Below, one piece after another: positions 23,025 to 32,528 of a DNA stretch of 50,099 bases. The DNA is taken from assembly GCF_030684895.1 (NCBI RefSeq), contig NZ_JAUXXP010000030.1:1-50099 (forward strand). The letters run 5' to 3'. Both the position numbers and the translations under genes were made by a program. This DNA is from Pseudomonas sp. GTDB lineage: Bacteria; Pseudomonadota; Gammaproteobacteria; Pseudomonadales; Pseudomonadaceae. Position 1 is the stretch's first letter. The number at the start of each line of letters is the position of its first letter. The notes beneath the pieces were generated by a model. It worked only from the letters and a program-made list of their open reading frames with translations, did no database searches and had not been told where the DNA came from.

Positions 23025-23786
23025 TTAACTTTTCAACCGATAACCGGTTTTGAAGATAAAGCCCACAGCCAGAATGCACAGCAGCAGAAAGCCGAGAATC
23101 ATCGCCAGGCTCAGGCCAACATTGACGTCGGACACACCATAGAAACTCCAGCGGAACGCGCTGATCAGGTACACCACCGGGTTGAACAGGGTCACCGTCT
23201 GCCAGGCCGGTGGCAGCATGCTGATCGAGTAGAACGCGCCACCGAGGAAGGTCAGCGGCGTGACGATCAGCGCCGGCACCACCTGCAGCTTCTCCCAGCC
23301 ATCGGCCCACACGCCGATGATGAAACCAAACAAACTGAAGGTCAGCGCGGTAAGCACCAGAAACGCCAACATCCAGACTGGGTGAAGAATCTCGAAATCG
23401 ACAAACAACCGCGCAGTAATCAGGATCACCAGGCCGAGAATGATCGACTTGGTCGCCGCCGCGCCGACATAGCCGATGAGGATTTCCAGGTAGGACACCG
23501 GCGCCGACAGCAGCTCGTAGATGCTCCCCGAGTACTTGGGCATGTAGATGCCGAACGAGGCGTTGGAAATGCTCTCGGTGAGCAGCGCCAGCATGATCAG
23601 CCCCGGCACGATAAACGCGCCGTAACTGACGCCCTGCACCTGGGTCATGCTCGAACCGATGGCCGAACCGAACACCACGAAATACAGCGACGTGCTGATC
23701 ACCGGGGTGGCGATGCTTTGCAGCAGAGTGCGCCAGGTGCGCGCCAGCTCGAACAGGTAGATGGCACGGATTGCGTAGAAATTCAT
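23025..23786 (-). CDS. yadH: ABC-2 type transporter permease (YadH-like)
   Basis: The 253-residue protein has six predicted membrane helices (for example [77 protein letters not shown]) and the ABC2-membrane signature [19 protein letters not shown] region near residue 90. It overlaps the ATPase gene by four bases, so it is translationally coupled. YadGH-type exporters have no firmly known substrate; drug or lipid-linked export is possible. Its permease architecture is clear. Confidence 0.9.
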   Translation of the reverse strand: MNFYAIRAIYLFELARTWRTLLQSIATPVISTSLYFVVFGSAIGSSMTQVQGVSYGAFIVPGLIMLALLTESISNASFGIYMPKYSGSIYELLSAPVSYLEILIGYVGAAATKSIILGLVILITARLFVDFEILHPVWMLAFLVLTALTFSLFGFIIGVWADGWEKLQVVPALIVTPLTFLGGAFYSISMLPPAWQTVTLFNPVVYLISAFRWSFYGVSDVNVGLSLAMILGFLLLCILAVGFIFKTGYRLKS

Positions 23787-24712
23787 GCGCGCGACTCCTT
23801 GACCAAAGACACAAAGATGTCTTCCAGCGAACTCTGGCTCGACTGCAGATCCTTGAAGTCGATGCCGTGCTGGGCCAGGTCCTTGAGCAGCTCAGCGATG
23901 CCGGTGTGCTCGCTCTGGGTGTCGAAGGTGAACACCAGGGCGTGGCCCTCATCGATCAGCTCCAGCGGGTAGCGTGCCAGCTCGGCGGGGATGCTCGCCA
24001 AGGGCTGTTGCAGCTGCAGGGTCAGCTGTTTCTTGCCGAGTTTGTGCATCAGCGCCTGCTTGTCCTCCACCAGAATGATCCGGCCCTTGCTGATCACCCC
24101 GATGCGGTCGGCCATTTCCTCGGCCTCCTCGATGTAATGGGTGGTGAGAATGATGGTCACACCGCGCTCACGCAGGGCCCGCACCATATTCCACATATCG
24201 CGGCGTAGCTCAACGTCAACGCCGGCAGTGGGTTCGTCGAGAAACAGAATTTGCGGTTCGTGGCTCAGCGCCTTGGCGATCATCACCCGACGTTTCATGC
24301 CGCCGGACAGCTCGAAAATCTTCGCGTCGCGCTTATCCCACAGCGACAGGTCCTTGAGCAGTTGCTCCAGATAGGCCGGATTGGGCTTCTTGCCGAACAG
24401 GCCACGGCTAAATTTCACCGTCGCCCAGACGGTCTCGAACACATCGCTGACCAGTTCCTGCGGCACCAGGCCGATCTGCGAGCGGGACGCGCGGTAGTCC
24501 TTGATGATGTCCTTACCGCCCACCAACACCCGCCCGCCGCCCGGATTGACGATGCCGCAGATAATGCTGATCAGGGTGGTCTTACCCGCGCCGTTGGGGC
24601 CGAGCAGCGCAAAGATCTCGCCGGGGCGAATATCCAGATTGATGTCCTGCAGCGCCGGATGGCCGCTGGCGTAGGTCTTGCTCAGCTGTTGAATCGAGAT
24701 CACCGCTTGCAC
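23783..24712 (-). CDS. yadG: ABC transporter ATP-binding protein (YadG-like)
   Basis: The 309-residue ATPase has Walker [11 protein letters not shown]-loop GLVPQEL, signature LSGGMKRRV, Walker [13 protein letters not shown] and H-loop [10 protein letters not shown]. The C-terminal domain after residue 220 is the DUF4162-like extension of ABC-2 ATPases. A GTG start at 24712 with AGGAGG four bases upstream is used. It forms a two-gene operon with the permease downstream and is divergent from the I78 gene. Confidence 0.95.
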   Translation of the reverse strand: MQAVISIQQLSKTYASGHPALQDINLDIRPGEIFALLGPNGAGKTTLISIICGIVNPGGGRVLVGGKDIIKDYRASRSQIGLVPQELVSDVFETVWATVKFSRGLFGKKPNPAYLEQLLKDLSLWDKRDAKIFELSGGMKRRVMIAKALSHEPQILFLDEPTAGVDVELRRDMWNMVRALRERGVTIILTTHYIEEAEEMADRIGVISKGRIILVEDKQALMHKLGKKQLTLQLQQPLASIPAELARYPLELIDEGHALVFTFDTQSEHTGIAELLKDLAQHGIDFKDLQSSQSSLEDIFVSLVKESRA

Positions 24713-24873
24713 AGAACCTCCTGCTCTGGGGAAAAGCGCAATTGTAGGGAAGTTGCCTGCGCTTGCGGAAACGCTGATGCAAGAGCCTGAACTGATTTGC
24801 CAGCCTAACGTTGAGCTACAACGGACACGACTGCTAGGCTGGACTTGGTTTTATGCAGACAAGGAAATAGACC

Positions 24874-25173
24874 ATGGCTCTTCGTCATCACCTCGCCAGC
24901 CTCAGCCTGCTCGCCCTGCTGGCCGGTTGCAGCTCGCAACCGCCGGCGCAGCAAACCGCCGAAATCAGCGGCGACTGCAATGTCGAGCAGGTGCACGGCG
25001 CACTCGGCAAGACCGCCAGCGCCGAACTGATCGAGCAGGTGCAGCAGCAAGCCAACGCCAAGACCCTGCGCGTACTCGCCCCCGGCGACGCTGCGACCAT
25101 GGATTACAACCCGCAGCGTTTGAACATCGATATCGATGAGAGCGAAGTGATCATTCGTCTGACCTGCGGCTGA
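24874..25173 (+). CDS. I78-family peptidase inhibitor lipoprotein
   Basis: The 99-residue protein has a signal with lipobox LLAGC and a C-terminal domain matching inhibitor I78: GDCNVEQVHGALGKTASAEL, RVLAPGDAATMDYNPQRLNI, DIDESEVIIRLTCG. I78 domains resemble the potato inhibitor I fold and inhibit serine proteases such as elastase or subtilisin-like enzymes. AAGGAA precedes ATG 24874. It is monocistronic here. The fold assignment is good; inhibitory activity is inferred from the family. Confidence 0.85.
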   Translation: MALRHHLASLSLLALLAGCSSQPPAQQTAEISGDCNVEQVHGALGKTASAELIEQVQQQANAKTLRVLAPGDAATMDYNPQRLNIDIDESEVIIRLTCG

Positions 25174-25289
25174 ATGCAGGTCAGGTTTGAAGCTAATCGA
25201 GACGCCAGTTAAATAACCCACAAAATGGCGTAGACGATCAGGGGAGCTCGCCTCTGTGGCCAACTAAAGATGGAACCCATTCAGTCCCG

Positions 25290-26687
25290 TTATTCAGCAA
25301 TACCACCACCCAGCACGCGGTACAGGGCTATGCGGTTGCTTTGCTCGGTCAGTTGCAGGCTGATCAGCGCCTGGCTGGCGGTATACAGCTGGCGCTGTGA
25401 GTCGAGCGCGTCGAGGTAGCTACTGGCGCCGTTGCGGTAAAGCGCGTCCGCCAGTTGGTAACTCTTGGCCGTGGCATCGGTCAGTGCTCGTTGGGCATCC
25501 ATGCGCTGACGCAGGGTGCCGCGCTCGGCCAGTACATCAGCCACTTCGCGGAATGCACCCTGCAGGGTCTTTTCATAGGTCGCCAACTGAATGTCGCGCT
25601 CATGTTCGGCCACCTGCAAGTTGGCGCGGTTGGCCCCAGCATCGAAGATCGGCAGGCTGATGCTCGGGGCGAAGTTCCAGGCTCCACTGCCACCGCTGAA
25701 CAGCCCACTCAAGGCCGCACTGCTGGAGCCAGCGCCGGCGGTCAGGCTGATACGGGGAAAGAACGCCGCGCGCGCCGCGCCAATATCGGCGGTGGAGGAC
25801 TTCAGGTCATGCTCAGCCGCCAGCACATCAGGGCGCTGCTGCAACAGGCTGGAGGGCAGCCCGGCAGGAACGTCCAGCAACTCGGCGCTGTTCTCATTCA
25901 GTCCGCTGGGTAACAGGTCATCGGCCAGTTGGCTGCCGGCAAGCAGGTTGAGGGCATTGATGTCTTGCTGCACCTGGCTCTGGTAGGTCGCCACGTCGAC
26001 CCGCGCCGACTCCACGGTAGTCTGCGCCTGAACCAGGGTCAGCCCCGAGGCATTGCCCAGGGCATGGCTGCGCTGCTGCAGCTGGTAGCTGGCCTGTTGA
26101 CTGGTCAGGGTTTCTTCGGCCAGTTTGAGCAGGTCGCGGTCGGCGGCCAGAGTCAGCCAGGCATTGGCCACCTCCGCCAGCAGACTGATCTGTGTACTGC
26201 GCTGTGTTTCCTCAAGCGCCAGGTAATCCTCCAGAGCGGCGTCGCTGAGGTTGCGAATGCGCCCGAACAGGTCCAGCTCGTAACTACTCAGCCCCAGTGC
26301 GGCGCTGTACTGGTGAGTGGTGCTGGCGCTGCCCGTACCACTAAGGCTGGATGGGGTGCGACTGTGGCTACCACTCACCCCGGCACTTATGGTCGGCAAT
26401 TGCTCAGCACGCTGCACCCGGTAAAGGGCGCGGGCTTTCTCGACATTGAGGGCGGCCACACGCAGGTCGCGGTTGTTGGCCAGGGTTTGCTCGATCACCT
26501 GCTGCAAGCGCGCATCGAGAAAGAACGCCTGCCAGCCAATCTGCACGGAAGCGCTGCCCAGTTCGGCGCTGGCCGGCCACTGCTGGGGAATTGGTGCCTG
26601 GGGTTGCTGATAATCGGGGGCCAGGTTGACGCAGCCAGCGAGCAGCAAGGCCGGCAGCAACAGAGTCAGGCGCGAGGGACGAATCAT
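25290..26687 (-). CDS. Outer-membrane efflux channel lipoprotein (OprM/NodT family)
   Basis: The 465-residue protein starts MIRPSRLTLLLPALLLAGC, a lipoprotein signal, followed by VNLAPDYQQP and two outer-membrane-factor repeats (LFGRIRNLSDAALEDYLALE and AARAAFFPRISLTAGAGSSSAALS are typical). OMF trimers form the outer-membrane exit duct of tripartite pumps. Its start overlaps the end of the RND gene in ATGA, so it is translationally coupled. The frame extends further upstream in the RND gene, but that part is out of family. Most similar in kind to OprM/TtgC. Confidence 0.93.
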   Translation of the reverse strand: MIRPSRLTLLLPALLLAGCVNLAPDYQQPQAPIPQQWPASAELGSASVQIGWQAFFLDARLQQVIEQTLANNRDLRVAALNVEKARALYRVQRAEQLPTISAGVSGSHSRTPSSLSGTGSASTTHQYSAALGLSSYELDLFGRIRNLSDAALEDYLALEETQRSTQISLLAEVANAWLTLAADRDLLKLAEETLTSQQASYQLQQRSHALGNASGLTLVQAQTTVESARVDVATYQSQVQQDINALNLLAGSQLADDLLPSGLNENSAELLDVPAGLPSSLLQQRPDVLAAEHDLKSSTADIGAARAAFFPRISLTAGAGSSSAALSGLFSGGSGAWNFAPSISLPIFDAGANRANLQVAEHERDIQLATYEKTLQGAFREVADVLAERGTLRQRMDAQRALTDATAKSYQLADALYRNGASSYLDALDSQRQLYTASQALISLQLTEQSNRIALYRVLGGGIAE

Positions 26688-29600
26688 ACTTCTACTCCTG
26701 AGTTGGCGGCGGCCGATGCGCGACGGGCGGCCAAACGGCGCACCAGAACGAAGAACAGCGGGACAAAGAAAATCCCCAGCACGGTGGCGCTGAACATGCC
26801 GCCGAGCACCCCAGTGCCGATGGCCTGGCGCCCGCCAGCACCGGCACCGCTGCTCAGCGCCAGGGGCAGCACGCCGAACATAAAGGCCAGCGAGGTCATC
26901 AGGATGGGCCGCAGGCGCTGACGACAGGCCTCCATGGCCGCACTGAGCAGATCCTGCCCTTGCTCCTGCAACTGCTTGGCGAACTCGACGATCAGGATGG
27001 CATTCTTCGCCGCCAGACCGACGGTGGTGAGCAGGCCAACCTGGAAGTACACGTCGTTGCTTTGCCCTGCCAGGCCACTGCCGAATACCGCACCGACAAC
27101 GCCGAGCGGCACCACCAGCATCACCGCAAAGGGCACCGACCAACTCTCGTACAGCGCCGCCAGGCAGAGGAACACGAACAGAATCGAGATCGCGTAGAGC
27201 ATGGGGGCTTGCGAGCCGGACAGCTGCTCCTGATAGGACTGCCCAGACCACTCGTAGCCGATACCGGCTGGCAACTGGGCGACCAATCGTTCGACTTCAT
27301 CCATGGCCACACCGGAGCTGACGCCCGCGGCAGGGTCGCCGACCAGTTCCACCGAGGCGTTGCCGTTGTAGCGCTCCAGCAGCGGCGAAGCGTAGCTCCA
27401 GCTGCTGCTGGCAATCGCGCTGAACGGCACCATCTCGCCAGCGTTGTTGCGCACATACCAGCTGTCGATATCCTCAGGCTGCATGCGGCTCTCGGCAGCG
27501 CCCTGGACATACACCTTCTTCACCCGGCCGTTGTAAACGAAGTCGTTGACGTAGCTGCCGCCCATGGCGGTGCCCAGGGTGCTGTTGATGTCGCCGGGGG
27601 CCAGGCTATAGGCACCGGCCTTGCGATCATCAATCTCGACCTGAAACTCAGGCGTATCTTCCAGGCCGCTGCTGCGCACGCCCACCAACTTGTCGCTCTG
27701 TGCTGCCAGGGCGAGGAACTGGTCACGCGCAGCAATCAACGCGTCATGGCCCACGCCGCCGACATCCTTGAGCTGCAGGTTGAAACCGGAACTGTCGCCC
27801 AGGCCGCGAATGGCTGGCGGCTGGATCACGAAGATGCTCGCATCGCGCAAGCCGGACAGCTCGCCACTGGCCCGCCGCGCCAGGCTGGCAGCGCTCTGTT
27901 CAACTCCTTCGCGCACGCTCCAGTCCTTTAACTTGATAAAGGCCCGCCCGGCGTTCTGCGCGTTGCCGCCCATACCTATACCGGTGATGGTCACCAGCGA
28001 GTCCACCTCGGGCTGAGCGCGCATGTACTCGACGAACTGCTGGGTGGCGGCCTGAGTACGTGCGTCAGTGGCGCCGACCGGCAGCTGGATCATGGCCATC
28101 AACATGCCCTGGTCCTCATCGGGCAGGAATGAACCCGGTAGCTGCGTATAACCAACCGCCAGCGCCACCAGGATCAACGCATAAAACGCCAACATGCGCG
28201 GCCAGCGGCGCAATACGCCGCTAACGCCGCGTTGGTAACGCGCGGCATTGCGCTCGAAGGAGCGGTTGAACCAGCCGAAGAAGCCGCGCGCCTCGTGCTG
28301 CTGCCCCTTGGCGATGGGCTTGAGCAGGGTGGCGCACAGCGCCGGGCTGAGACTCATGGCCACCAACACCGAGAGCACCATGGCGCTGACAATAGTTACC
28401 GAGAATTGCCGATAGATCGCCCCGGTGGAACCACCAAAGAAGGCCATTGGGATAAACACCGCCGACAAAACCAGGGTGATGCCAACCAGCGCGCCACTGA
28501 TTTCACCCATCGACTTGCGTGTGGCCTCCAGTGGCGAAAGCCCCTCTTCGGCCATCACCCGCTCGACGTTCTCCACCACCACGATGGCATCGTCCACCAG
28601 CAGGCCGATGGCCAGAACCATGGCAAACATGCTCAGGGTGTTGATCGAGTAACCGAACATCGCCAGCACGCCAAAAGTACCGAGCAGCACCACCGGCACG
28701 GTGATGGCGGGGATCAGGGTGGCGCGCCAGTTCTGCAGGAACAGGTACATGATCAGCACCACCAGGGCAGTGGCCTCGAACAGCGCCTTGACCACTTCCT
28801 CAATCGACAGGCTGACGAACGGCGTGGTGTCGTAGGGAATGGCCGTTTCCAGCTGCATGTCGGCCGGGAAATTAGCCTCCAATTGCGCAAGTTTGAGCTT
28901 TACCGCCTTTGCCACATCCAGCGCGTTGGCACCGGTAGCCAGCTTGATACCCATGGCCGCCGACGGCTTGCCATTGAGCGCGGTAACCACATCGTAGTTT
29001 TCATTGCCCAGCTCGACCCGAGCCACGTCAGCGAGTAGCACCAACGAGCCGTCGCTGTCACTTTTGAGCACGATGTCGCGGAACTGCTGCACCGTCTGCA
29101 GCTTGCTGCGCGCGCTGATGGTCGCGTTGAGCTGCTGCCCTGCCACCGCTGGCAAAGCACCGAGCTGGCCGGCGGACACTTCAGTGTTCTGCGCCGCCAG
29201 GGCGCTGCTGATATCGGACGGCATAAGCGCATATTGCTGCAGCTTGGCCGGGTCCAGCCAGATGCGCATGGCGTAACCCGAACCAAGGGTCTGCACCTCG
29301 CCAACGCCATCAACACGGCTGACCTGATCGAGCAGTTGGCTGTCAATAAAGTCGCCGATGTCGGTGTTGGTGACGCTCGGGTTGCTCGACTGGAAAGCGA
29401 CAATCAACAGAAAGTCGCCGCCACCCTTGGTCACCGTAATGCCCTGGTTCTGCACCGCCTGCGGCAAGCGCGACTCGGCCTGCTGCAGCTTGTTCTGCAC
29501 CTGCATCTGCGCCACGTCGACATCGGTGCCGGCGGCGAAGGTCAGGCTGATGCTGGCGCTACCGGCCGAGCTGCTGCTGGCGGACATGTACACCAGACCA

Positions 29601-29818
29601 TCGAGGCCCTTCATCTGCTGCTCAATCACCTGGGTCACCGAGTCTTCGATGGTCTTGGCCGAGGCGCCGTTGTAGGTGGCGGAGATATTCACGGTCGGTG
29701 GCGCAATGTCCGGGTACTGCTCCAACGGCAGCTGGCTGATCGACAGCCCACCGCCGAGCATGATGACGATGGCGATAACCCAGGCGAAGATCGGCCGATC
29801 GATAAAGAAATGTGCCAT
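26684..29818 (-). CDS. RND multidrug efflux transporter, HAE-1 family (MexB/AcrB-like)
   Basis: The 1044-residue protein has the family length and starts MAHFFIDRPIFAWVIAIVIM. The motif IVENVERVM with the TM4 proton-relay pair in LLVDDAIVVVENV, the GGSTGAIYRQFSVTIVSAM segment and C-terminal GVLGGMFSATVLGIFFVPLFFV are typical of MexB/AcrB proteins. Such inner-membrane trimers export drugs, solvents or dyes using the proton gradient. ATG 29818 is chosen by family start; the longer frame to 30034 lies in the adaptor gene's 3' region and intergenic DNA. Confidence 0.96.
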   Translation of the reverse strand: MAHFFIDRPIFAWVIAIVIMLGGGLSISQLPLEQYPDIAPPTVNISATYNGASAKTIEDSVTQVIEQQMKGLDGLVYMSASSSSAGSASISLTFAAGTDVDVAQMQVQNKLQQAESRLPQAVQNQGITVTKGGGDFLLIVAFQSSNPSVTNTDIGDFIDSQLLDQVSRVDGVGEVQTLGSGYAMRIWLDPAKLQQYALMPSDISSALAAQNTEVSAGQLGALPAVAGQQLNATISARSKLQTVQQFRDIVLKSDSDGSLVLLADVARVELGNENYDVVTALNGKPSAAMGIKLATGANALDVAKAVKLKLAQLEANFPADMQLETAIPYDTTPFVSLSIEEVVKALFEATALVVLIMYLFLQNWRATLIPAITVPVVLLGTFGVLAMFGYSINTLSMFAMVLAIGLLVDDAIVVVENVERVMAEEGLSPLEATRKSMGEISGALVGITLVLSAVFIPMAFFGGSTGAIYRQFSVTIVSAMVLSVLVAMSLSPALCATLLKPIAKGQQHEARGFFGWFNRSFERNAARYQRGVSGVLRRWPRMLAFYALILVALAVGYTQLPGSFLPDEDQGMLMAMIQLPVGATDARTQAATQQFVEYMRAQPEVDSLVTITGIGMGGNAQNAGRAFIKLKDWSVREGVEQSAASLARRASGELSGLRDASIFVIQPPAIRGLGDSSGFNLQLKDVGGVGHDALIAARDQFLALAAQSDKLVGVRSSGLEDTPEFQVEIDDRKAGAYSLAPGDINSTLGTAMGGSYVNDFVYNGRVKKVYVQGAAESRMQPEDIDSWYVRNNAGEMVPFSAIASSSWSYASPLLERYNGNASVELVGDPAAGVSSGVAMDEVERLVAQLPAGIGYEWSGQSYQEQLSGSQAPMLYAISILFVFLCLAALYESWSVPFAVMLVVPLGVVGAVFGSGLAGQSNDVYFQVGLLTTVGLAAKNAILIVEFAKQLQEQGQDLLSAAMEACRQRLRPILMTSLAFMFGVLPLALSSGAGAGGRQAIGTGVLGGMFSATVLGIFFVPLFFVLVRRLAARRASAAANSGVEV

Positions 29819-29828
29819 ATCGCGCTCC

Positions 29829-30986
29829 TCAGTGGCTGGCCAGGGGGGCGGACGTGACGGGGCTAACCACGGCAGCAGTGCGCACACTGTCGCCAACCCG
29901 AACCTTCTGGCCACCTTCGACGATGACCTGATCGCCGGTAGCCAAACCGGCAGTGACCCACCACTGGTTGCCAACACTGCGCCCGATACTGATCTGGCGC
30001 TGCTCGACCTTGCCGTCGACCGCCAGCAGTACACTGGTGGCGCCGCTGTGGCTGCGGCTCACTGCGCGTTGCGGCACCAGCAGCGCCTGCTCATCCACCG
30101 CTTCCTGCAACAGTGCACGCACGTACATGCCAGGCAGCAGCAAACCATCCGGGTTCGGCACCACGGCGCGCAGGGTGACGCTGCCGGTACTTTGCGACAC
30201 GCTGGCGCTGCTGAACTGCAAACGGCCAGCGTGGGCATACTCCGTACCATCCTCCAGCCGCAGACGAATCTGCGCCTCGTCTTCGCTGATCTGATTCAGT
30301 CGGCCCTCGGCCAGTTCGCGCTTGAGACGCAGCACCTCGGCGCTGGACTGGGTGATATCGATATACAGCGGGTCAAGCTGCTGCACCGTGGTCAACGGCG
30401 TGTCCTGGCTGGCAGTAACCAGCGCGCCAGGGGTCACGCTGGACGTTTCCACACGGCCGGCGATAGGTGACTGAATACGGGTGTAGGTCAGGTCGATACG
30501 CGCACTTTTCTCGACAGCTTGAGCGGCCTGATAGACCGCCTGAGCACCCTGCAAGCTGGCCTGAGCATCCTCGTTGTCCTGCCGGCTGATGGCGTCGATC
30601 TTTACCAGCTCGCTGTAGCGAGTGGCTTTCAGTCGCGCTGAGTTGAGCGCGGCCTTGGCCTCAGCGGTACTGGCACGGGCCTGCTCGAAGGCGGCCTGAT
30701 AAGTGGCCGGATTGATCACGTAGAGCACCTCACCAGCCTTGACCTCAGCGCCTTCGGTAAACAGCCGCTGCTGCACAATGCCGCCGACTTGCGGGCGGAT
30801 TTCTGCGGTCAGCCAGGCCTTGGTGCGCCCCGGCAGTTCGCTGGTAACGGTCTGCGCCTGCGTGCGGAGGGTGAGCACGCCGACTTCACTGGGCCCGCGT
30901 GCTGGCGGCTCGGCACTTGGTGTGCAACCTGCCAGGCCAAGCAGGACGAACAAGCTAAGCAGTGGCCTGCTGAGAGTAGGGAACAT
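29829..30986 (-). CDS. Periplasmic adaptor lipoprotein of the RND pump (MexA/AcrA-like)
   Basis: The 385-residue protein has a lipoprotein signal (LFVLLGLAGC) and the membrane-fusion order: barrel-sandwich hybrid (VTSELPGRTKAWLTAEIRPQ), a long hairpin rich in Ala/Glu (AFEQARASTAEAKAALNSAR), second lipoyl half (LTYTRIQSPIAGRVETSSVT) and beta-barrel (TGSVTLRAVVPNPDGLLLPG). It links RND and OMF components. GGAGA precedes ATG 30986. It is first in the operon, and the 156-bp gap to the divergent histidine kinase gene holds both promoters. Confidence 0.95.
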   Translation of the reverse strand: MFPTLSRPLLSLFVLLGLAGCTPSAEPPARGPSEVGVLTLRTQAQTVTSELPGRTKAWLTAEIRPQVGGIVQQRLFTEGAEVKAGEVLYVINPATYQAAFEQARASTAEAKAALNSARLKATRYSELVKIDAISRQDNEDAQASLQGAQAVYQAAQAVEKSARIDLTYTRIQSPIAGRVETSSVTPGALVTASQDTPLTTVQQLDPLYIDITQSSAEVLRLKRELAEGRLNQISEDEAQIRLRLEDGTEYAHAGRLQFSSASVSQSTGSVTLRAVVPNPDGLLLPGMYVRALLQEAVDEQALLVPQRAVSRSHSGATSVLLAVDGKVEQRQISIGRSVGNQWWVTAGLATGDQVIVEGGQKVRVGDSVRTAAVVSPVTSAPLASH

Positions 30987-31142
30987 GGCTATCTCCAACC
31001 GGCATCTGACCGGAACGAATCGTGTTTCGACCGGATCATGCTGGGGGGCAAATGTGCAGAGAATTTGGAGATTGCCGTCGGGCCGTTGAATCCCCCGCTA
31101 CGGACGGCCTTAATAGGGGCTCACCCTCGGTTGTGGTCCGTC

Positions 31143-32528
31143 ATGAAACTCAGCCTGTCGCACAAACTCTTCCTCGCCGTGCTCGGCCCCGCACTGCTCG
31201 CCACCCTGGCCATGGGCGCAGCCGATGGTTGGAGCTTCGCCCGCGGCTTTCTCGGCCATATCAATGGCCAGACCGAGGAACGCATGAGTGCGGTGCTACC
31301 GCGCGTGCGCGACTACTACCGTGAAAAACGCAGCTGGGATGGCCTGCTTGAAGAGCGCAAGACCTGGTTCAAACTGATTCACCCGCAGGGCGACCTGCAA
31401 GTGAACGAGGCGGACTGGGAACTGCCGGCTTCCGACCTGACCGGCGCGGTGTTTCGTATTTCCCTGCTGGACGCTCAACAGCGCAGCGTTATCAGCTTCG
31501 TCGAGTTGCGTGCCGATGCCCTGCGCATGCCCATCGAGGTGGACGGCCAGACGGTGGGCTGGCTGGCCATGACACCGTTCCAGAGCGTGACCGAAGCCGG
31601 TGGCGCAATGCTGCTCAAACGCCAGTTGCTGGCCAGCCTGGCGGTCGGCGCATTGGCGTTGCTGTTGGCTGCGCTGATCGCCGGCTGGGCCACGCGGCGC
31701 CTGCTCGCCCCGGTACGCCAGGTGGCGGCGGCGACCCATCGCCTGGCCGCCGGCGACTATGCCGAGCGGGTCAGTGTCAGCAGCAACGACGAGGTCGGCC
31801 AACTGGCCCGCGACTTCAACCAACTGGCGTACACCCTGGAGCGCAACGAACAACTGCGCCGTGAATTTATGGCCGATATATCCCATGAACTGCGCACCCC
31901 GCTAGCAGTGTTGCGCGGCGAACTGGAGGCGTTGCAAGACGGTGTGCGCAAGCTCGACGGCGACTCGCTGCACTCGCTGCAGCAGGAAGTCGGCCAGCTC
32001 AACCAACTGGTTAACGACCTGTATGAGCTGTCGATGGCGGATGTCGGCGCACTGACCTATCGCAAGCAGCCGCTGGATCTGGTGGAGCTGCTGCATGAGA
32101 GCCTGGCCGGTGCCCGCGAACGCTGCCAGGAACAGAGCCTGACCCTGGAGCTGCAGTTACCCATGACGGCCAAGCCGGTACTGGCCGATGCCGCGCGCCT
32201 GCGTCAACTGCTCGGCAACTTGCTGGAGAACAGCCTGCGCTACACCGAAGCGGGCGGGCGGCTGCGTATCCGCCTGTTGGAGCAGGACGAGCATATCGTG
32301 CTGGACTGGCTCGACTCCGCCCCTGGGGTGGCTGAGGCCGACCTGCCGCGCCTGTTTGAACGCTTCTTCCGCGGCGAAGCTTCGCGCGGCCGTGCCAGCG
32401 GCGGCTCGGGGCTGGGCCTGGCGATCTGCCGCAGCATTGCCGAGGCCCACGGCGGGACACTGGACGCGCGCCCTTCGCCACTCGGCGGGCTGTGGTTGCA
32501 ACTGAACCTGCCGCGGGAAGCACGCTGA
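31143..32528 (+). CDS. Sensor histidine kinase (BaeS-like)
   Basis: The 461-residue kinase has TM1 near 8-28, a periplasmic sensor of about 130 residues, TM2 (LLASLAVGALALLLAALIAG), HAMP (RRLLAPVRQVAAATHRLAAG), a dimerisation/phosphoacceptor domain with H248 in SHELRTPLAVLRGE, and a HATPase domain (NLLENSLRYTE, GSGLGLAICRSIAEAHGG). Its stop overlaps the start of the response regulator gene in TGATG. In Enterobacteria BaeSR controls RND efflux genes; here the kinase lies head-to-head with an RND operon, so control of that pump is probable but inferred. The signal is unknown. Confidence 0.95.
   Translation: MKLSLSHKLFLAVLGPALLATLAMGAADGWSFARGFLGHINGQTEERMSAVLPRVRDYYREKRSWDGLLEERKTWFKLIHPQGDLQVNEADWELPASDLTGAVFRISLLDAQQRSVISFVELRADALRMPIEVDGQTVGWLAMTPFQSVTEAGGAMLLKRQLLASLAVGALALLLAALIAGWATRRLLAPVRQVAAATHRLAAGDYAERVSVSSNDEVGQLARDFNQLAYTLERNEQLRREFMADISHELRTPLAVLRGELEALQDGVRKLDGDSLHSLQQEVGQLNQLVNDLYELSMADVGALTYRKQPLDLVELLHESLAGARERCQEQSLTLELQLPMTAKPVLADAARLRQLLGNLLENSLRYTEAGGRLRIRLLEQDEHIVLDWLDSAPGVAEADLPRLFERFFRGEASRGRASGGSGLGLAICRSIAEAHGGTLDARPSPLGGLWLQLNLPREAR

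Noticed and set aside
26688..27251. Extended N-terminus of the outer-membrane channel frame
   Set aside because: It lies inside the RND gene in another frame; the lipoprotein signal at 26687 marks the real start.
28232..29038. A plus-strand open frame inside the RND pump gene
   Set aside because: It is antisense to conserved RND coding sequence and has a His/Gln-rich composition typical of shadows.
29819..30034. Extended N-terminus of the RND pump frame
   Set aside because: The extension overlaps the adaptor gene's 3' end, and RND proteins begin MAHFFIDRPIF, at 29818.
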